Made by a program: the position numbers and the translations under genes. A stretch of 60,000 nucleotides of DNA from Chrysomallon squamiferum (lineage: Eukaryota; Mollusca; Gastropoda; Neomphalida; Peltospiridae): NCBI GenBank assembly GCA_012295275.1, contig CM022673.1, forward strand, positions 18,903,810-18,963,809, given 5' to 3'. This document shows positions 13,901-25,996 of the stretch, in pieces. Every line of letters starts with the position of its first letter. The first letter of the stretch is position 1. Under the pieces are notes generated by a model. That model did no database searches. It had not been told where the DNA came from and was given only the letters and a program-made list of their open reading frames with translations.

Positions 13901-16900
13901 ATGTTTCTGTAGTCTTATTTGTTTATTCAGTATTTAATTTATATTCTTCTGCAATGCCTTGAAAATATTGGATCTTATTATGGAATATGAATATAACCAG
14001 AGTTAGTGCAGAAAAAAATAAGCTTGTTATGATTGAAATGAGGCTAAAAACATGTTATATGAATACTAAATAACAACATAGTAGGTCACTCATTACAAAT
14101 TTTCTTATTCAGTCTCTCATTTAGTTTGACATTTGTTTCATAAAATCCATTCCCACATTCAATCAGCTTCTCAGAAACATATTCAAAAGTAACTTCTTAA
14201 ACGTTAACCAATTAACAAATTTTGTATGTACTATTACATAGTAATTCCTTAACTATCCAATTTTTGTCTCTGTGTTCTTAATATACTCTTGTTGTAAAGT
14301 GCAATGCGCCCCAATCTCAGGATGAAAAGGTACTCAACAAGTCATTTTTATTTTTATATAGCCTTTAGTAGCATTAAGACGAACTGCATCTTGAATCTGA
14401 AGAAAACTGCAACATGTTAAAATAAAAAAATGAACCCTCTAAAACTTACTTCAGAATTGGCCCTTAAAAACCGAGCTTTTTTTAAAATGACAAAATGTTA
14501 ACAAACTGCCCCCATCACCCACCAAATATTTAAAAATTCATAACTTAGGAACTATTTGACAATTTTCAATTTTTTATCACTGTAATCAGGATAAAAAGGT
14601 CTAAATAGAAAATGACTTTTGAGAACCTAATGATACATACAATTAATTCTTAACTGTAAAAATACATTTCTACTTACTTGCTTTGCCACGACTGGATTGA
14701 CAGCAGGACTTGCAACTTTCGTTTGTAAATTTGTAAAAGAACCAATTGTAGGAGGACCTTGTGCTGATTTAGGAAGCATATTTGGAGATGCTGGTTTGAG
14801 GACAGTGAAATTTTTGACTGGTCTCAAACTCACTTCATCCTTTGCTCCCCGTCCAGCAGTGGCTGGCTGAATAGTGGGTGTTGGCTGCATGGACATCCGC
14901 TGAAATCTTGGTGGCAGGTCTCGATTTGCTGTTAAATATCACAATGTTTCATGCTATATATTTATGTGTTTAAAATATATTCCCAAAATTAAGGTAACTT
15001 ATGATACAAATGTATAATTAAAATGTTATTAATCTGTTATTATGGCTGAAATTTTAAAAGATGAAGTTTACATCTGTAACCTTGTCTAATCATAAGAATT
15101 TATTTAGCATGCACAAAAAAAGAAAGAGGTAAGTTTTAGCAAGAGAAATAAGGAAGAGACTATTCATGTATCTAATAAATATTATCTATTTCTAATACCT
15201 TGAGTCTGCTGTTTGTAATGGTTAGATTGTTGCTGCTGTGAATTTGGCAACAACTGCTGAGAATTCTGTTGATTATTGTGCTGATTTCTTGGACTACCTG
15301 TCAGATCCTGGCGACGGTTACTGTAGTTGTTAAAACCTAATTAAAACAAACAAAAAATCAGAATGGATATTTGAGATTATGTTTATTTTTTAACTGAATA
15401 TGTTTCCAGAAAATATATCCAAAAAGAAATAATTTTTACACATAGTATTTACAATTTTTAAACAATTCTGGCAATGCAGAAGAAAAAAACTACTGGAGCT
15501 ACAAGTGGTAAAAATGTGAAGTGTACCAAATGCAAACCTATTCAGCTTACTATATAATTAACATTAGAGACCTCATTTGTACCTTGATTTTGTTGAGTGT
15601 TTCGGTTTCTTCCCATATTATTTTGATACACTTGCCCATATCCATCAGTCTGTATCACTCCTGGGCCTGTTCCTATAGAGTTCACTGAAATACAAGGAAG
15701 CAATAAATACAAAATAGTTTTTCTTAAGAAAAAATAATAATTCCTCAATGGAAGAAACAGAAAATTTAAAACAATCTGATATGCAGTAAAGAACAAAATG
15801 ATATCCTTATAATTTACTTAAAAGTTTCAAAGATAATTACTGTAATCTGTATGCAGTACAATTTTTTTATGAAACCAGTTTTTGTGTTTAAAAAATATCA
15901 GTACCACAATAATTTTGAGTCAGTTTTTGCTAAAAATATTTTCTGGGGGATTATTTCAAAAAATAAATCTTACCAATTGATCCTGGAGGTGCACTAAACA
16001 AATCCCCCAGTCCTGAATGATTTCCCTTCCACATTCCAGCAGAGCCATTCATCATCCTTCCTCCCATCATAGATGATCCTCTGCCATGATTGCCACCAGA
16101 CATATAACCACCAAGTTCCTGCAGAACAAATAACAAATTTATTAAATATTTTATAGCTATACATGGTTTGTGCTAAATGCTTATTAAAACAAAATCCGTT
16201 AGCCTTTTCCAAAGATAAAACACAAAGAACAAATCTCAAATATAATAAAGCCACAAGATAACTAAATATGATTTTATTTTAAATGGTAAACAGGTTTTAC
16301 CTTCACAGTTAAAATAATATAATTATAAATCTTACACTAGCTGCTTCTTGACGTATTTGAACAATTGTTCTTGGGCCATTTTCTTGTCGTCCTTTACGAG
16401 GATTCCACTGAAAAGAACAAAGACATTTTTTTATTTTTTTATGCATCCTGTTATAAATTAAACAGTTTATAGAATTAAAAATTAATTTTCAAATTTTAAA
16501 CTGGATAAACTATCAAATGTTTTCTGCAATAACGAAGTAGAATATATTCTAAAAATTACTGTTTCAATTCATTTTCACTTGATATAAGATTCATTAAAAA
16601 GTACTTCAGTAGCTGCAGAAATAAAAATACCTTTCCAGCCCTCAAATCCACCACATCTTGCAGCATGAACCGTATACGAGAAGGCAAATGGGAGTGTTTG
16701 CCAAAGAGCTCTATTCGCTCAAAGTATTTATCCATCCAGGCCTAAATGAAAAATATCTACATTAGCAATAATCATTATGTGAAAGAAATTCAAATACTTT
16801 GAATTGGTTTCTTTATTATTTTTTATAATTAAAAATAATAAAATGTATCACCTTTGCTTGGGGGGTGTCCAAACGTGGCCCAACAGTTCGCATTATTTGA

Positions 16901-19900
16901 CAGAGACACTCCAAGTCTTCTGCCATATCTCGGATTGGGGTGTTCTTTTTCTTCTCCAGGAGTTGTTTGATGCACCGGTGCAAAATACCTTCATGCAACA
17001 TTTGGAGTTTACCAAGTTCTCCTGCAAAATGAAAAGCTCACACTGACAGTGTACATTTCTTTATCTTTAATAAAACAGTATCTCACACTGAAATTAATCT
17101 TTCTACCTAAACAAATAATTTTATATTTATTTTGTTTTTAGAATATTATCATTTGCACAATATCCGTTGTAAATTTAATTATAGATTATCATGAAATGAC
17201 ATCTCACCAATAAACTTAATGTTGCCAAGCATCTTCTGCTTGGCCATATGCAGTTGTTCTTGCTCTTCATCTGTAAGAGGGCCATCTTTCTTGTCAAACA
17301 CTAAAAGCAGAAAAATGAACATATGACAGTAAGACACTGTACTATACTGAAAACTATATCCCAAAGAAATTTTATTATACTTGTGAAGTCTGCATAAACT
17401 AAGCAAAAATGTCAGTCCGGTGTTAAAGACTGGCACCTGAAGTTTTATTAAGCTATTAAATATTTTTAATTTAAATAAAAATCTAAGAGTTCAGTTTGTA
17501 CAGTTTACACTCTATGATGTTCATATTTATTAATAATGAGATTAAAAATTAGAAAAATGCAAATATACTATCAGAATAATTACCTTCAGTTGCTTTTGAC
17601 CGATTTTCAAACTCATCCTGGCACTTATTTAAAAGAAGTTCCGCGGAAGGTCTGAAAAAAAAAGTGTCACATCATCTTTTTAAAATAATAAAACTCATGT
17701 TGAAAAGAAAACCATGTTCCTATGCTTATATCTAATTTATTCTTATTATACATGGTTTTTGTTTAGACATTTTACACACAGAAATACAAAGAATAAATTA
17801 ATTGAAGAAAAATGTGTAAGTAACAAAATGAATTCTCAAATTCATATACATACTGTTACAGAAGTGTTGCTTGAGTCAAAGTTTGGTGCATCTTCACATA
17901 ATCGATGGCAGAGTTGGGCATACAATGAGCTATATTTAGGTTCATCCAAAGCCTTATCAAAAATCTGTATGAAAAAGAAAAAAGTAAAGTTAATTTTAAA
18001 ATATGATTGCTAATATAACACACTAACGTACAATGTGTTATTACCTATGAACACTGCAAATGCTTACAATTGATTAAATTTACTCCATTCTTACTAAACA
18101 GTTTCAGCCAGTCACTTCCAAACATTTTTTTATATTTATTTTTTGTTTAATTTGAGTGATATTTAACAGTCGTTAACTCGCAAGAATATTTGCCATCATG
18201 ATAATAGTGACCATGATATTAACAGCTATCATAGTGCCTACACTATAGCCCAAGAATATTGCATAACATTTTAATTTGTAAAATGGTTGTTATGAAGTTG
18301 TAATATTTCTTAAAATACATCTTTTGTTAATGAATTTATTATAAACCTATCTTAACAACATTTTGCCATAAATAAATTTTTATAAATTTGTGTCAGAACA
18401 TATATTCATACTGTAAACAAGCATCACATTGCTCCAGTTGTGTATATCTGAGCAGCCACAAAGAATTTAACCAAATTGTTTAACTTTATTTATGTCAGTT
18501 TCTGGGAGCTACTTGGACAAACTTTGGACAAACTTTGAAACAATTTCATGTGTATCAGCTTGAGGTTATCTGACCAGTTGCATGACAACTGAAACCGGTA
18601 CCTTACTTAGAGAAAATTTAACAAAGTAAAGATCATCAAAATTTTTCACAAGCTGTTGAACTAACTGCCTTTAATTTCTGATAAACATATTTAATGTGAA
18701 CTTTTATGTTAAGGGGACGCGTGGTTAAAATCCAAAATTGTTATTTTTTATGTTATAGAATTGAAACCTTGTGGAAATAATCCCTTTTTGTTACCATATA
18801 AACACAAGAACCAGGTTTAATTTTTTTACGTTTTTGGCTTTTTTTAATATTACAGTACCCAATTTCATGAACCACTCCAACCCAAAACAAAACAGATATG
18901 GGTCATTCCGTGTCAAATCACCCAAAAAAAAAAGAAATTTAAACCCGACCGTCTCAGATTTTTATAAAACTTGGTATACTTGTTGACTGGGATCCCACAG
19001 CACCAAATCTGAAATATTAGCCCAATCAGACCAGTGGTGTGGGAGATACAGCCCACTGAATTTTGAGATTTTTGCCCAAAATGGGTGTGACCACCAACCT
19101 TAGAACCCTTATATCTCAGGAACTACTGGGCCAATCTTCATAAAATTGGTATTGTTAGAAAGGCAAAATGACAAGGATTCCAAATCTGCCATTTTTGTTT
19201 AGTTTGGAAAATATTGGAGTACCTTGACCTTTTGACCTTTGCTATGACCTTGAAATTGACCATGTGGATCACATGATCTTGAGATGACCTTTATTGAAAT
19301 TTAATCTCCCACATGTTAACTAAAACATATAAAAGTTTCCTGGGTGTAATATTTTTTGTTTAGCCACAATATAGATTTAAAAAATGCACATACATGAAAA
19401 TAACACCTTTTCAGCCATTAACATCTGATTAACTAAAACCTGAATGATCAATTCTGGATGCTAGGGATCACCATCTTTCTTGATCATCGAGTAAGACATT
19501 GTAGGCCTACATGTATGCATAAAGTTCACATAAATTTGAGAGAACTATGTGTTTCTGATGCTTAACCTTCTCACTATGTTTATTTCAAATGCTCACTGTA
19601 TCCTTCATTCCCAGACACATTCTACCGTTCTCATCACTTTCATAAAATTGGATTATTTCCTCCTTCAATTCATTGTCCTTTCAATGGTAAAGGGTGACAA
19701 AATCAAGATTTGCACACGCTCTGGGTAGGATTCAGACATTAAGATGTCATTTTAATGTTACTGTAGCTGATGCTAGTTTTTTTCTGTCCTTTCATTCATT
19801 TACTGGAATGTGCTAGTGAATGGAGTTTCGCCTAAACTCGACAGAATAGAATTCAAATCAAAGTCCTTTTCTGGGGAAACAACAACCAGCAGTTTGTCTG

Positions 19901-22900
19901 GCAAGTTATCACCAAATTCTCCCATTGTAATACCACCCATACTAAAGCCATCCTCTGCAGGACCTTTGATTTCTGAAGGGTAATCAGACAGTCACAGCAC
20001 AACTTGTCTCCTGGCACTAGTGTCTTTGGAGGATTTACTAAGCATTTGTAAGTGCCCATGCTAACAATTCTTAAAGATCTAGTGCGTGCTTGCTCAGGGT
20101 GGCGATTAAGGGGACCACAACAGTTTTTCTGCAATGTTGAAAATTTGATGAAAAGTTCTTGTTCATGATACTCTTGATATCCCATGTTTTGATCCCACTT
20201 CAAAGAGTGAGGAGTTCGATTTCCTCAGTTTTCCATACACTTCACAACAACTCCTTTTTGATATGATGGTGTTGATAACACACATTTTCAGGAGAGTTAA
20301 AGCTGCAGTTAGCCCTGGAAGAAATAAGGATTTTCAGTATTGGCCTGCACCTTCAATTCAATAGAACAAAGTCAGTGCTTTCCTAAATATTAAATCAAAT
20401 CCTGAAACCCTTTCAGTAAAGTTAAGCAGGTCATAAAATGGCAGCAGAGTACATGTGTTATTGCCAAAGGCCCACAAGTCTTGGGCATTTATGTCAATCT
20501 TCTCAAGTATAAATCACAGTTTATTAAAGTGAAGTAGACCTTGTTCATACTCTGTGCTGAAGAATGGGTGTACAAATACATTATGCAGTACATCACTTGA
20601 TGACGTCTGATTTCAGACTGGGTTGTACTGTTGTTGACTGAAACCTTGTTCAAAACCAATGGCAAGGCCCATATGACATGATAAAATTACTTAATAGGTT
20701 TTATGAAATAAAAATATTGTTTATATATCAACATCTGACATTGTGTCCAACTTAAAAAGCTTCAGATTGTCAAAGAAATGCAGATGAAGAAACTGCTTTG
20801 TCTTAAACTTCTAATTGCCATGTGCTCAATGAGGATTGCACCAGGAAATCTAAAGGAGTTCCTGACCTGCCTGAAGCATCACTTCCTGTTAACCCTTTGA
20901 GCCTGATTGTGTAAAACATGTCATGCCATTTGGCATCTTTTCATATCCTTCAGGCATTCCTTCAGACATGTCAGGTGGGTTTTAACTCCAAAGATGAGTT
21001 TTTAGTCTCAGAGAAAATGTACATTGTAATGCATTGTATCAATCATCCATGCAGGTATGCATTTTTTAAAATCTCTATTATGGCTAAACAAAAAATATTA
21101 TACCCAGCAAACTTTTATATGTGAACTTTATGCATACATATAGGCCTACAATGTCTTACTCGATGATCAAGCATCCAGAATTGATCATTCAGGTTTTAGT
21201 TAATCAGATGTTAATGGCTGAAAAGGTGTTATTTTCATGTATGTGCATTTTTTAAATCTACATTGTGGCTAAACAAAAAATATTACACCCAGGAAACTTT
21301 TATATGTTTTAGTTAACATGTGGGAGATTAAATTTCAATAAAGGTCATCTCAAGATCACGTGATCCACACGGTCAATTTCAAGGTCATAGCAAAGGTTAA
21401 AAGGTCAAGGTACTCCAATATTTTCCAAACTAAACAAAAATAGCAGATTTGGAATCCTTGTCATTTTGCCTTTCTAACAATACCAGTTTTATGAAGATTG
21501 GCCCAGTAGTTCCTGAGATATGAGGGTTCTAAGGTTGGTGGTCACGCCCATTTTTGGCAAAAATCTCAAAATTCAGTGGGTCGTATCTCCCACATCACTG
21601 GTCTGATTGGGCTAATATTTCAGATTTGGTGCTGTGGGATCCCAGTCAACAAGTATACCAAGTTTCATAAAAATCTGAGACGGTCGGGTTTAAACCATTG
21701 GGTGATTCGACACGGAATGACCCATATAGAAATCATTCAAAGTGCTGGGTTCATCACAGACATGTATTTCAACAAAATAACAGAAAGAAATTAGCCTTTT
21801 TCAAAACAAATATTTTTTTTAAACAAGATGTTATCTTTTTGACTTGTATTTTTTCATACTAGACACATCATAAAGGTTATATGAAAAGAATAGTCATTTT
21901 GTAGTGTTTGTTTCTAAAAATATATATTCAATTTTGGGATCTCTAGCACAAACAGTTTTCATGCAGCAGCTTCACAAAAAATTGCAACCCCACTGTCCAC
22001 TTTAATTTTCTGAGAAAGTCTGTCTTCGGGTTTTCCTTTTCAGACATCAATGTAATAGGTTTTCAAATGTAGATTGGCTTAACAAACTTCCAACTTCCTT
22101 TGACAATGGTGTTCCCACATTTTCAACATGGCTGCCTGGTTGTTCACCCATAACCAATGCTTGTTGATAAAAACACGAACTGGAAGGACCATTTGGGCAA
22201 CAATCATTTTGTGGTTCTTGATATGATAGTAATGAAAGGAAATCTGCTTCCCTGGCCACCTACACGATACGATGACAATGTCTCATTGTGCATCTTTTCG
22301 TAAGTGGACACAAACTGTCTGCATATTTATGACAGGGCCTTTCAACTGATCACATACAACAACAGTTAATGATCAATTACATGAGGAGTCAGAATATGGC
22401 AATTTTTGAGTAAAAAGACAGCTGTCATCAGTAACAAATGGACAATCATCTGCATCTGCATCTTCAATTTATAAAACATGTTCTAGTTTTCTTTTGAAAG
22501 TCAATGGGGAAGGTCATTGTGCTTGTCAATTTCCAGTAACCATTTATTCCATTTCCTCAGTGAATTTGCTTGTTTCAGAAGTCTAGTGTTTTCGGCACTT
22601 TTTCTCATGCAGATTGTAATTGTTGTATGCAAGACTGCTTTTGTTTCCTAATTTATGTTTTGTACTGGCTTTCTTTCTAAGATAAGCTCCACGATTTAAA
22701 AAATTTAAATCTCAAACAGTATGCACATGGGAAAATCAGAGTGCAGCAACATCTTGTGTGATAGCATATGACCAATCCATGGGTAAAGCTATCTTAATTT
22801 TTCCTCTCTTTCTCAGAAGAGGAAGCACTAAATGAAGGATTATCTTGATGGGGGGGTTTGTATCTATTTTTAGAACACTGTTCCCATAGTGCTTTGCAAA

Positions 22901-24118
22901 AATGGGGCTTTCCAATGGCATGAAGAATGTTCATGGAGGTGTCACATCGAAAATAAAACCCAGTAAAAAACACAGAATTTGGGCTTTTTAATTTGTATGA
23001 ATAGAAACCTGAATAATTTTTGTTAATGATTGTCAAAAACTCAAAAAACAAACACCTTCAAATTTTGTAATTTTTTGCCTAGCGTGTCCCCTTAAACATC
23101 ACATTCTTCAGAAAGTCACTCAAGTGATGTTTGGGTGATAGTTGTTGAACATGTTTACAAAATTTTCTTTGAAAAAAATATATATAAATAAAACAAAAAA
23201 TAATATCAGTGAAATATGATTTTAATAAAAAGTCAATTTAGAAAATTTTATTAGGAAATGCAAATTTATAATTGTTATTATCAATATTCCTTTGTTAATT
23301 TTTACTGGGTTTTTTGTTCATTATTACTCAAACTTACCAGAAGAATAATTCCCTTAAGGATAATCTGCGAGTCAATTCCCACATTCAGAAGTTCTAAACT
23401 GAGTTTATCAAACTTTTCTGGTGTGAGTTTGTTGAGAATACTGGAAATATATTTTTAAAAAATGTTAAACAAGTAAACAATTTATTGATCATGTGTTTAA
23501 GTACTGAAAATGAAATTTTCAACTGAAACAAACTTATTTGTCCAATATAGAAGGAAATTGTGGAAACTGCAACTGTATTTCCTCATAAAAAAAATATTTT
23601 AATATGTTACTGTATTCTTAAAATACATGAACGAAATACAGTTTCAATGAAAGAAATTAAAAAGGTTATTCTTACGCTCTGACTCTACGAAATACAAGGT
23701 CATTTTTGTCCTCTTGGGCAGGGACATCTCGTTTTACAGTGCTTGGAGGGATCCATCTGTTTTTACCTACAGGTGTTGCTGCACCTGGGCTAGAGAGAGT
23801 GGGTGGTCTCTCGTCCCTAAAATTACAATTTACAAAACTGGGTCTAATTCAGTAAGTTAATTAATGTTTAACTATGAACATTATGTCATATATAATGATC
23901 TGAATACAGATTAAAGACTTAAAAAATATTTCAGTAAAATGTTATCTTAAAATCAGAAACAACAGATTTTCCAAAAAAAACTATAAAGTTGTGACTATAT
24001 TCTATATAACATTGATCTCAGACAGAAACTTGTATTTAAGAAATATATTTCTAATTTTCAAAAGTTACCTTCCTCCTAAGTGTGGAGAAGCACCACCCTT
24101 CACTGACTTTGCGTCCAG
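8920..24118 (-). CDS. EIF4G2: Eukaryotic translation initiation factor 4 gamma 2 (DAP5/NAT1/p97), frame broken once
   Basis: eIF4G-like scaffold lacking the eIF4E-binding N-terminus; the family drives cap-independent and alternative translation through eIF4A and eIF3 binding. Coding exons in transcript order: 24118-24069, 23816-23676, 23440-23338, 17964-17854, 17651-17584, 17300-17208, 17021-16852, 16741-16631, 16407-16336, 16118-15974, 15684-15583, 15336-15199, 14928-14678, 13233-13147, 12889-12807, 12225-12173, 11935-11856, 11676-11418, 11206-11002, 10634-10523, 9811-9715, 9309-9188, 8982-8920. MIF4G is about residues 65-282 (ILNKLTPEKFDKLSLELLN; GELGKLQMLHEGILHRCIKQ; MRTVGPRLD), MA3 about 545-670, W2 about 705-904 (FPKGMLLRFF; GKGKALFQVNQWLTWLEQAE) with an acidic tail. 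The linker (306-545) is Asn/Gln- and Gly-rich. Length of about 904 is near the human 907. The start is placed at CTG 24118-24116: an in-frame TAA lies at 24190-24188 with no ATG between. Exon lengths total 3n+1; the extra base lies in exon 17651-17584, so the literal sequence stops after about 143 codons. Confidence 0.95.
10801..10870. mobile_element. Partial hAT-like miniature element end
   Basis: Begins CAGGGGTCGGCAACCTTTTG, typical of termini of non-autonomous hAT elements in many animals. No matching far end or target duplication was found, so it is a fragment at most. Confidence 0.35.
10879..10925. repeat. Compound (TA)n-(CA)n microsatellite
   Basis: About eight TA units followed by about fifteen CA units in an eIF4G2 intron. 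Confidence 0.95.
12718..12798. repeat. 27-bp tandem repeat, three copies
   Basis: Three near-identical 27-bp units (AGCAACACTCATCCCTAAAG followed by AAATCAA) in the eIF4G2 intron, just past the donor of exon 12889-12807. On the transcribed strand each unit contains TTTCTTTAGGG, an acceptor-like motif. The copies stay open in one minus-strand frame (a nine-residue Cys/Phe/Asp repeat), but there is no sign that this is translated. Confidence 0.9.
13234..14677 (-). other. 1.4 kb eIF4G2 intron
   Basis: Intron between the linker exon (14928-14678) and the short Lys-rich exon (13233-13147). No coding exon or intact mobile element recognised. Similar short stretches in opposite orientation near 13428-13450 and 14600-14635 hint at an old foldback element but are too weak to call. 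Confidence 0.6.
17639..17642 (-). other. EIF4G2: Apparent one-base insertion breaking the eIF4G2 frame
   Basis: The exon 17651-17584 opens in the frame set by the upstream exons as Thr-Phe-Arg, matching the conserved TFRRLL of the family, but continues to TAA within nine codons. Shifting by one base after the CGC restores LLLNKCQDEFENR, in phase with all downstream exons. The extra base lies in the GGAA run at 17642-17639. No alternative donor or acceptor restores phase without losing the conserved core. Confidence 0.8.
18896..19531 (+). repeat. Left arm of long inverted repeat
   Basis: Starts ATATGGGTCATTCCGTGTCA and ends at AAAGTTCACAT. Pairs with 21119-21727 at high but imperfect identity, with a few small indels. 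Confidence 0.9.
19803..20203 (-). pseudogene. Broken Cys-rich transposon protein
   Basis: Two minus-strand frames, joined only by a shift near 19985, encode a pattern of a Cys-Cys-Gly-Pro with following Arg/His, LRIVS, then LVPGDKLCCDC, and further on MGEFGDNLPDKLLVVVSPEK and ILSSLGETP. The spaced cysteines suggest a zinc-binding region. It resembles, from memory, a family of uncharacterised Cys-rich proteins common in invertebrate repeats; I cannot name it. No intact start-to-stop frame remains. Confidence 0.5.
21119..21727 (-). repeat. Right arm of long inverted repeat
   Basis: Reverse-complement partner of 18896-19531. Just inside it, 21059-21119 is a partial direct copy of the arm stretch at about 21245-21306, so the inner edge was rearranged after the foldback formed. 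Confidence 0.9.
22047..23051 (-). pseudogene. Further decayed minus-strand coding remnants of the transposon
   Basis: Open stretches at 22259-22047, 22600-22500 (including ENTRLLKQANSLRKWNKWLL) and 23051-22794 lie in different frames with intervening stops. They read in the same direction as the Cys-rich remnant and lie inside the element. No domain recognised. Confidence 0.35.
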
Positions 24119-24207
24119 TATGCTGCTTATTCTTAAACCAGCAGAGCAATAGCACGGTGGGGTGGGTAAATAACAGAAAATGATGAATTACTGTTGATAT
24201 TTTCCTC
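24069..24207 (-). other. EIF4G2: First coding exon of eIF4G2 with non-ATG start
   Basis: Acceptor TTTTACAG sits at the right edge (exon from 24207) and donor AAG|GTAACT on the left. In-frame TAA at 24190-24188 is followed by 23 sense codons without ATG, then CTG at 24118-24116 in good context (A at -3, G at +4), then DAKSVKGGASPHLGG. In vertebrate eIF4G2 the start is a GUG, followed by six residues and GGAS; here CTG is likewise followed by six residues and GGAS. Confidence 0.7.
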
Positions 24208-24809
24208 CTGTAAAATGTATGAAGAGATGAAATGATTTAATTTATACATCTGTTTAATATTTTAATGCATAAACAAAATAATTATTTCTTTTCTTAGCAC
24301 ATTATTATTATTATGGAATAGCAGTTACCAATCATTAAATTACCACTGGCTATAAAACTGATGATTTGTCAAACACCCTTTTACCAGGTTTAATCATACC
24401 CATACAGGAGACACTCATACTCCTTATGTTTCCATTAAAAGGTTAAATCACTTTTCAGATGATATTAAATAAATAAATGATTAAAGTGCTTTGTTTTGTT
24501 TACATCCTTGATCCCCCTTGAATAAAACTCTACATAACATTGGTTCATGTCACCTAATTAGTTTTTACTGATAGTGTTAGACTTCTGGGAATCTGTACTG
24601 GCCAAAAAGGCAAAAATAACAGAAGTGCCACACTTACATTTTACCAAGACTTATTTCTCAGTTTCAATTTTTTTCTTCTCAAGTAATAACATAAAAAATT
24701 GCAAACATTATCCCACCCAAAAAAATTAAATCATCATTTCCAATAACACCAACAGTGAATAAATAAAGTAAAAAAAAAAGAAGCATCTCATTTAAGAAAT
24801 GTGTATTTC

Positions 24810-24840
<31 letters not shown>

Positions 24841-25996
24841 CATTTGTTATTTGACCCAGACTGAAAAATTGGGAGGGTGCAAAAACTGCCATTTTTTTTT
24901 TTTTATATTATCCGTCTTCAAAAGGGAAAAGATGCTAAAAAGTGCTGTTTGTATGTGTTTACTGGCTTCAAAAAGTATTGTTTATATTAACACTAAAAAG
25001 TGCTGTTCATGTATATATTACTTTGAAACAGAAAAGAAATGGCATTTACAGAAATTGAAAAAGTTATTTTCATTTAAAAAAACACCATCTAAAAATGATA
25101 ATTTATAATTATTTAATTTAAAGCTAAAAATGAGTAGCAATAACTATAATAAAGGAAAACATGTTAGACTTAGAGACGTTCATAAATTAATACACAATAA
25201 TAATGAAATGCTGGGGGGGGGTTGCTGGTTTTTTGCAGAGGGAGATTAAATAATTTTAATACTAATTTTGCTTTATAAAACTAACAGCCAGGAGGATCCG
25301 TTATTTTTATTTTTGATAAAGAAAAATTAAATACAATATTTATATCAATATATGTGTATGTGTTACATTCGTATCACTGTGCACGTTATTAGTAAATAAC
25401 TGTTACTCACTGTACAGTGTAGTGTAGTGCGTTAGTATTACATTTAGAATATATATCAAAATCATTTTCGACTATCAGTATCAGAAATTAAAAATAAGAA
25501 TTTTTATAATTAATTATCAATACATATATTTGTAGCGAACCTTAAAATTATATTGAAAACATTATTACTGTTTTATTTTAAACTGTATTTTCTGAATCCA
25601 AGTCTAAAAGATAACGATGTAAATTATGCAGCCATTATCACGATTATGATCATCGTGATTATGCAAATAGATAATGGCCTAGCATTAACTTTATTTCCCC
25701 ACATTTTGTACATTTAAGAAAAATATAATTACAAGAAAAATATATAGTAAGTACATTCCATATAATGTATAATGATTCTTAACAAATTATGACAAAGGAT
25801 TACTATTAAAAAAAATGTGGCAGCAGCTACATCATGTGCGTGAATCACCAAGGTAAATGGGGTTCGTTTGGAAACTAAGTAGTTTAATACAGAAAATGTA
25901 TTCATTAATCAAAAACATACATAAAATAGAAACAAGATATGTATATAATTCTAGACAATTTTTTAAAAGTTTAACACTCAACAAAAATACACTTAC
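24208..25996 (-). other. Intron in the eIF4G2 5' UTR
   Basis: Between the probable non-coding first exon (donor at 25997/25996) and the first coding exon. AT-rich, with a (TA)n run at 24817-24841 and a G run near 25213. No coding exon seen on either strand. Confidence 0.45.
24817..24841. repeat. (TA)n microsatellite
   Basis: About twelve TA units in the probable first intron of eIF4G2. Confidence 0.95.

Larger units (their letters stand above)
18713..23091 (-). mobile_element. Decayed TTAA-flanked DNA transposon with long internal inverted repeat
   Basis: Bounded by TTAA at 18709-18712 and 23092-23095. Ends read GGGGACGCG on the left and, reverse complemented, GGGGACACG on the right, so the terminal repeats are short and imperfect. 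Inside, a foldback of about 0.6 kb pairs 18896-19531 with 21119-21727. The loop encodes minus-strand protein remnants (19803-20203) and more broken minus-strand frames follow to the right (22047-23051). TTAA target sites are known for piggyBac and Kolobok superfamilies; the Cys-rich remnant and subterminal repeats make Kolobok-like my preferred guess, unproven. Confidence 0.72.
17965..23337 (-). other. 5.4 kb eIF4G2 intron carrying a transposon
   Basis: The largest intron of eIF4G2, splitting MIF4G between ILKGIILL and IFDKALDEP. Most of it is the TTAA-flanked element at 18713-23091; the flanks are plain AT-rich intron. Confidence 0.85.

Noticed and set aside
24301-24320. Short repeated triplets across the window considered as a CRISPR-like array
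   Set aside because: They are eukaryotic simple repeats without spacers; the genome is clearly animal.
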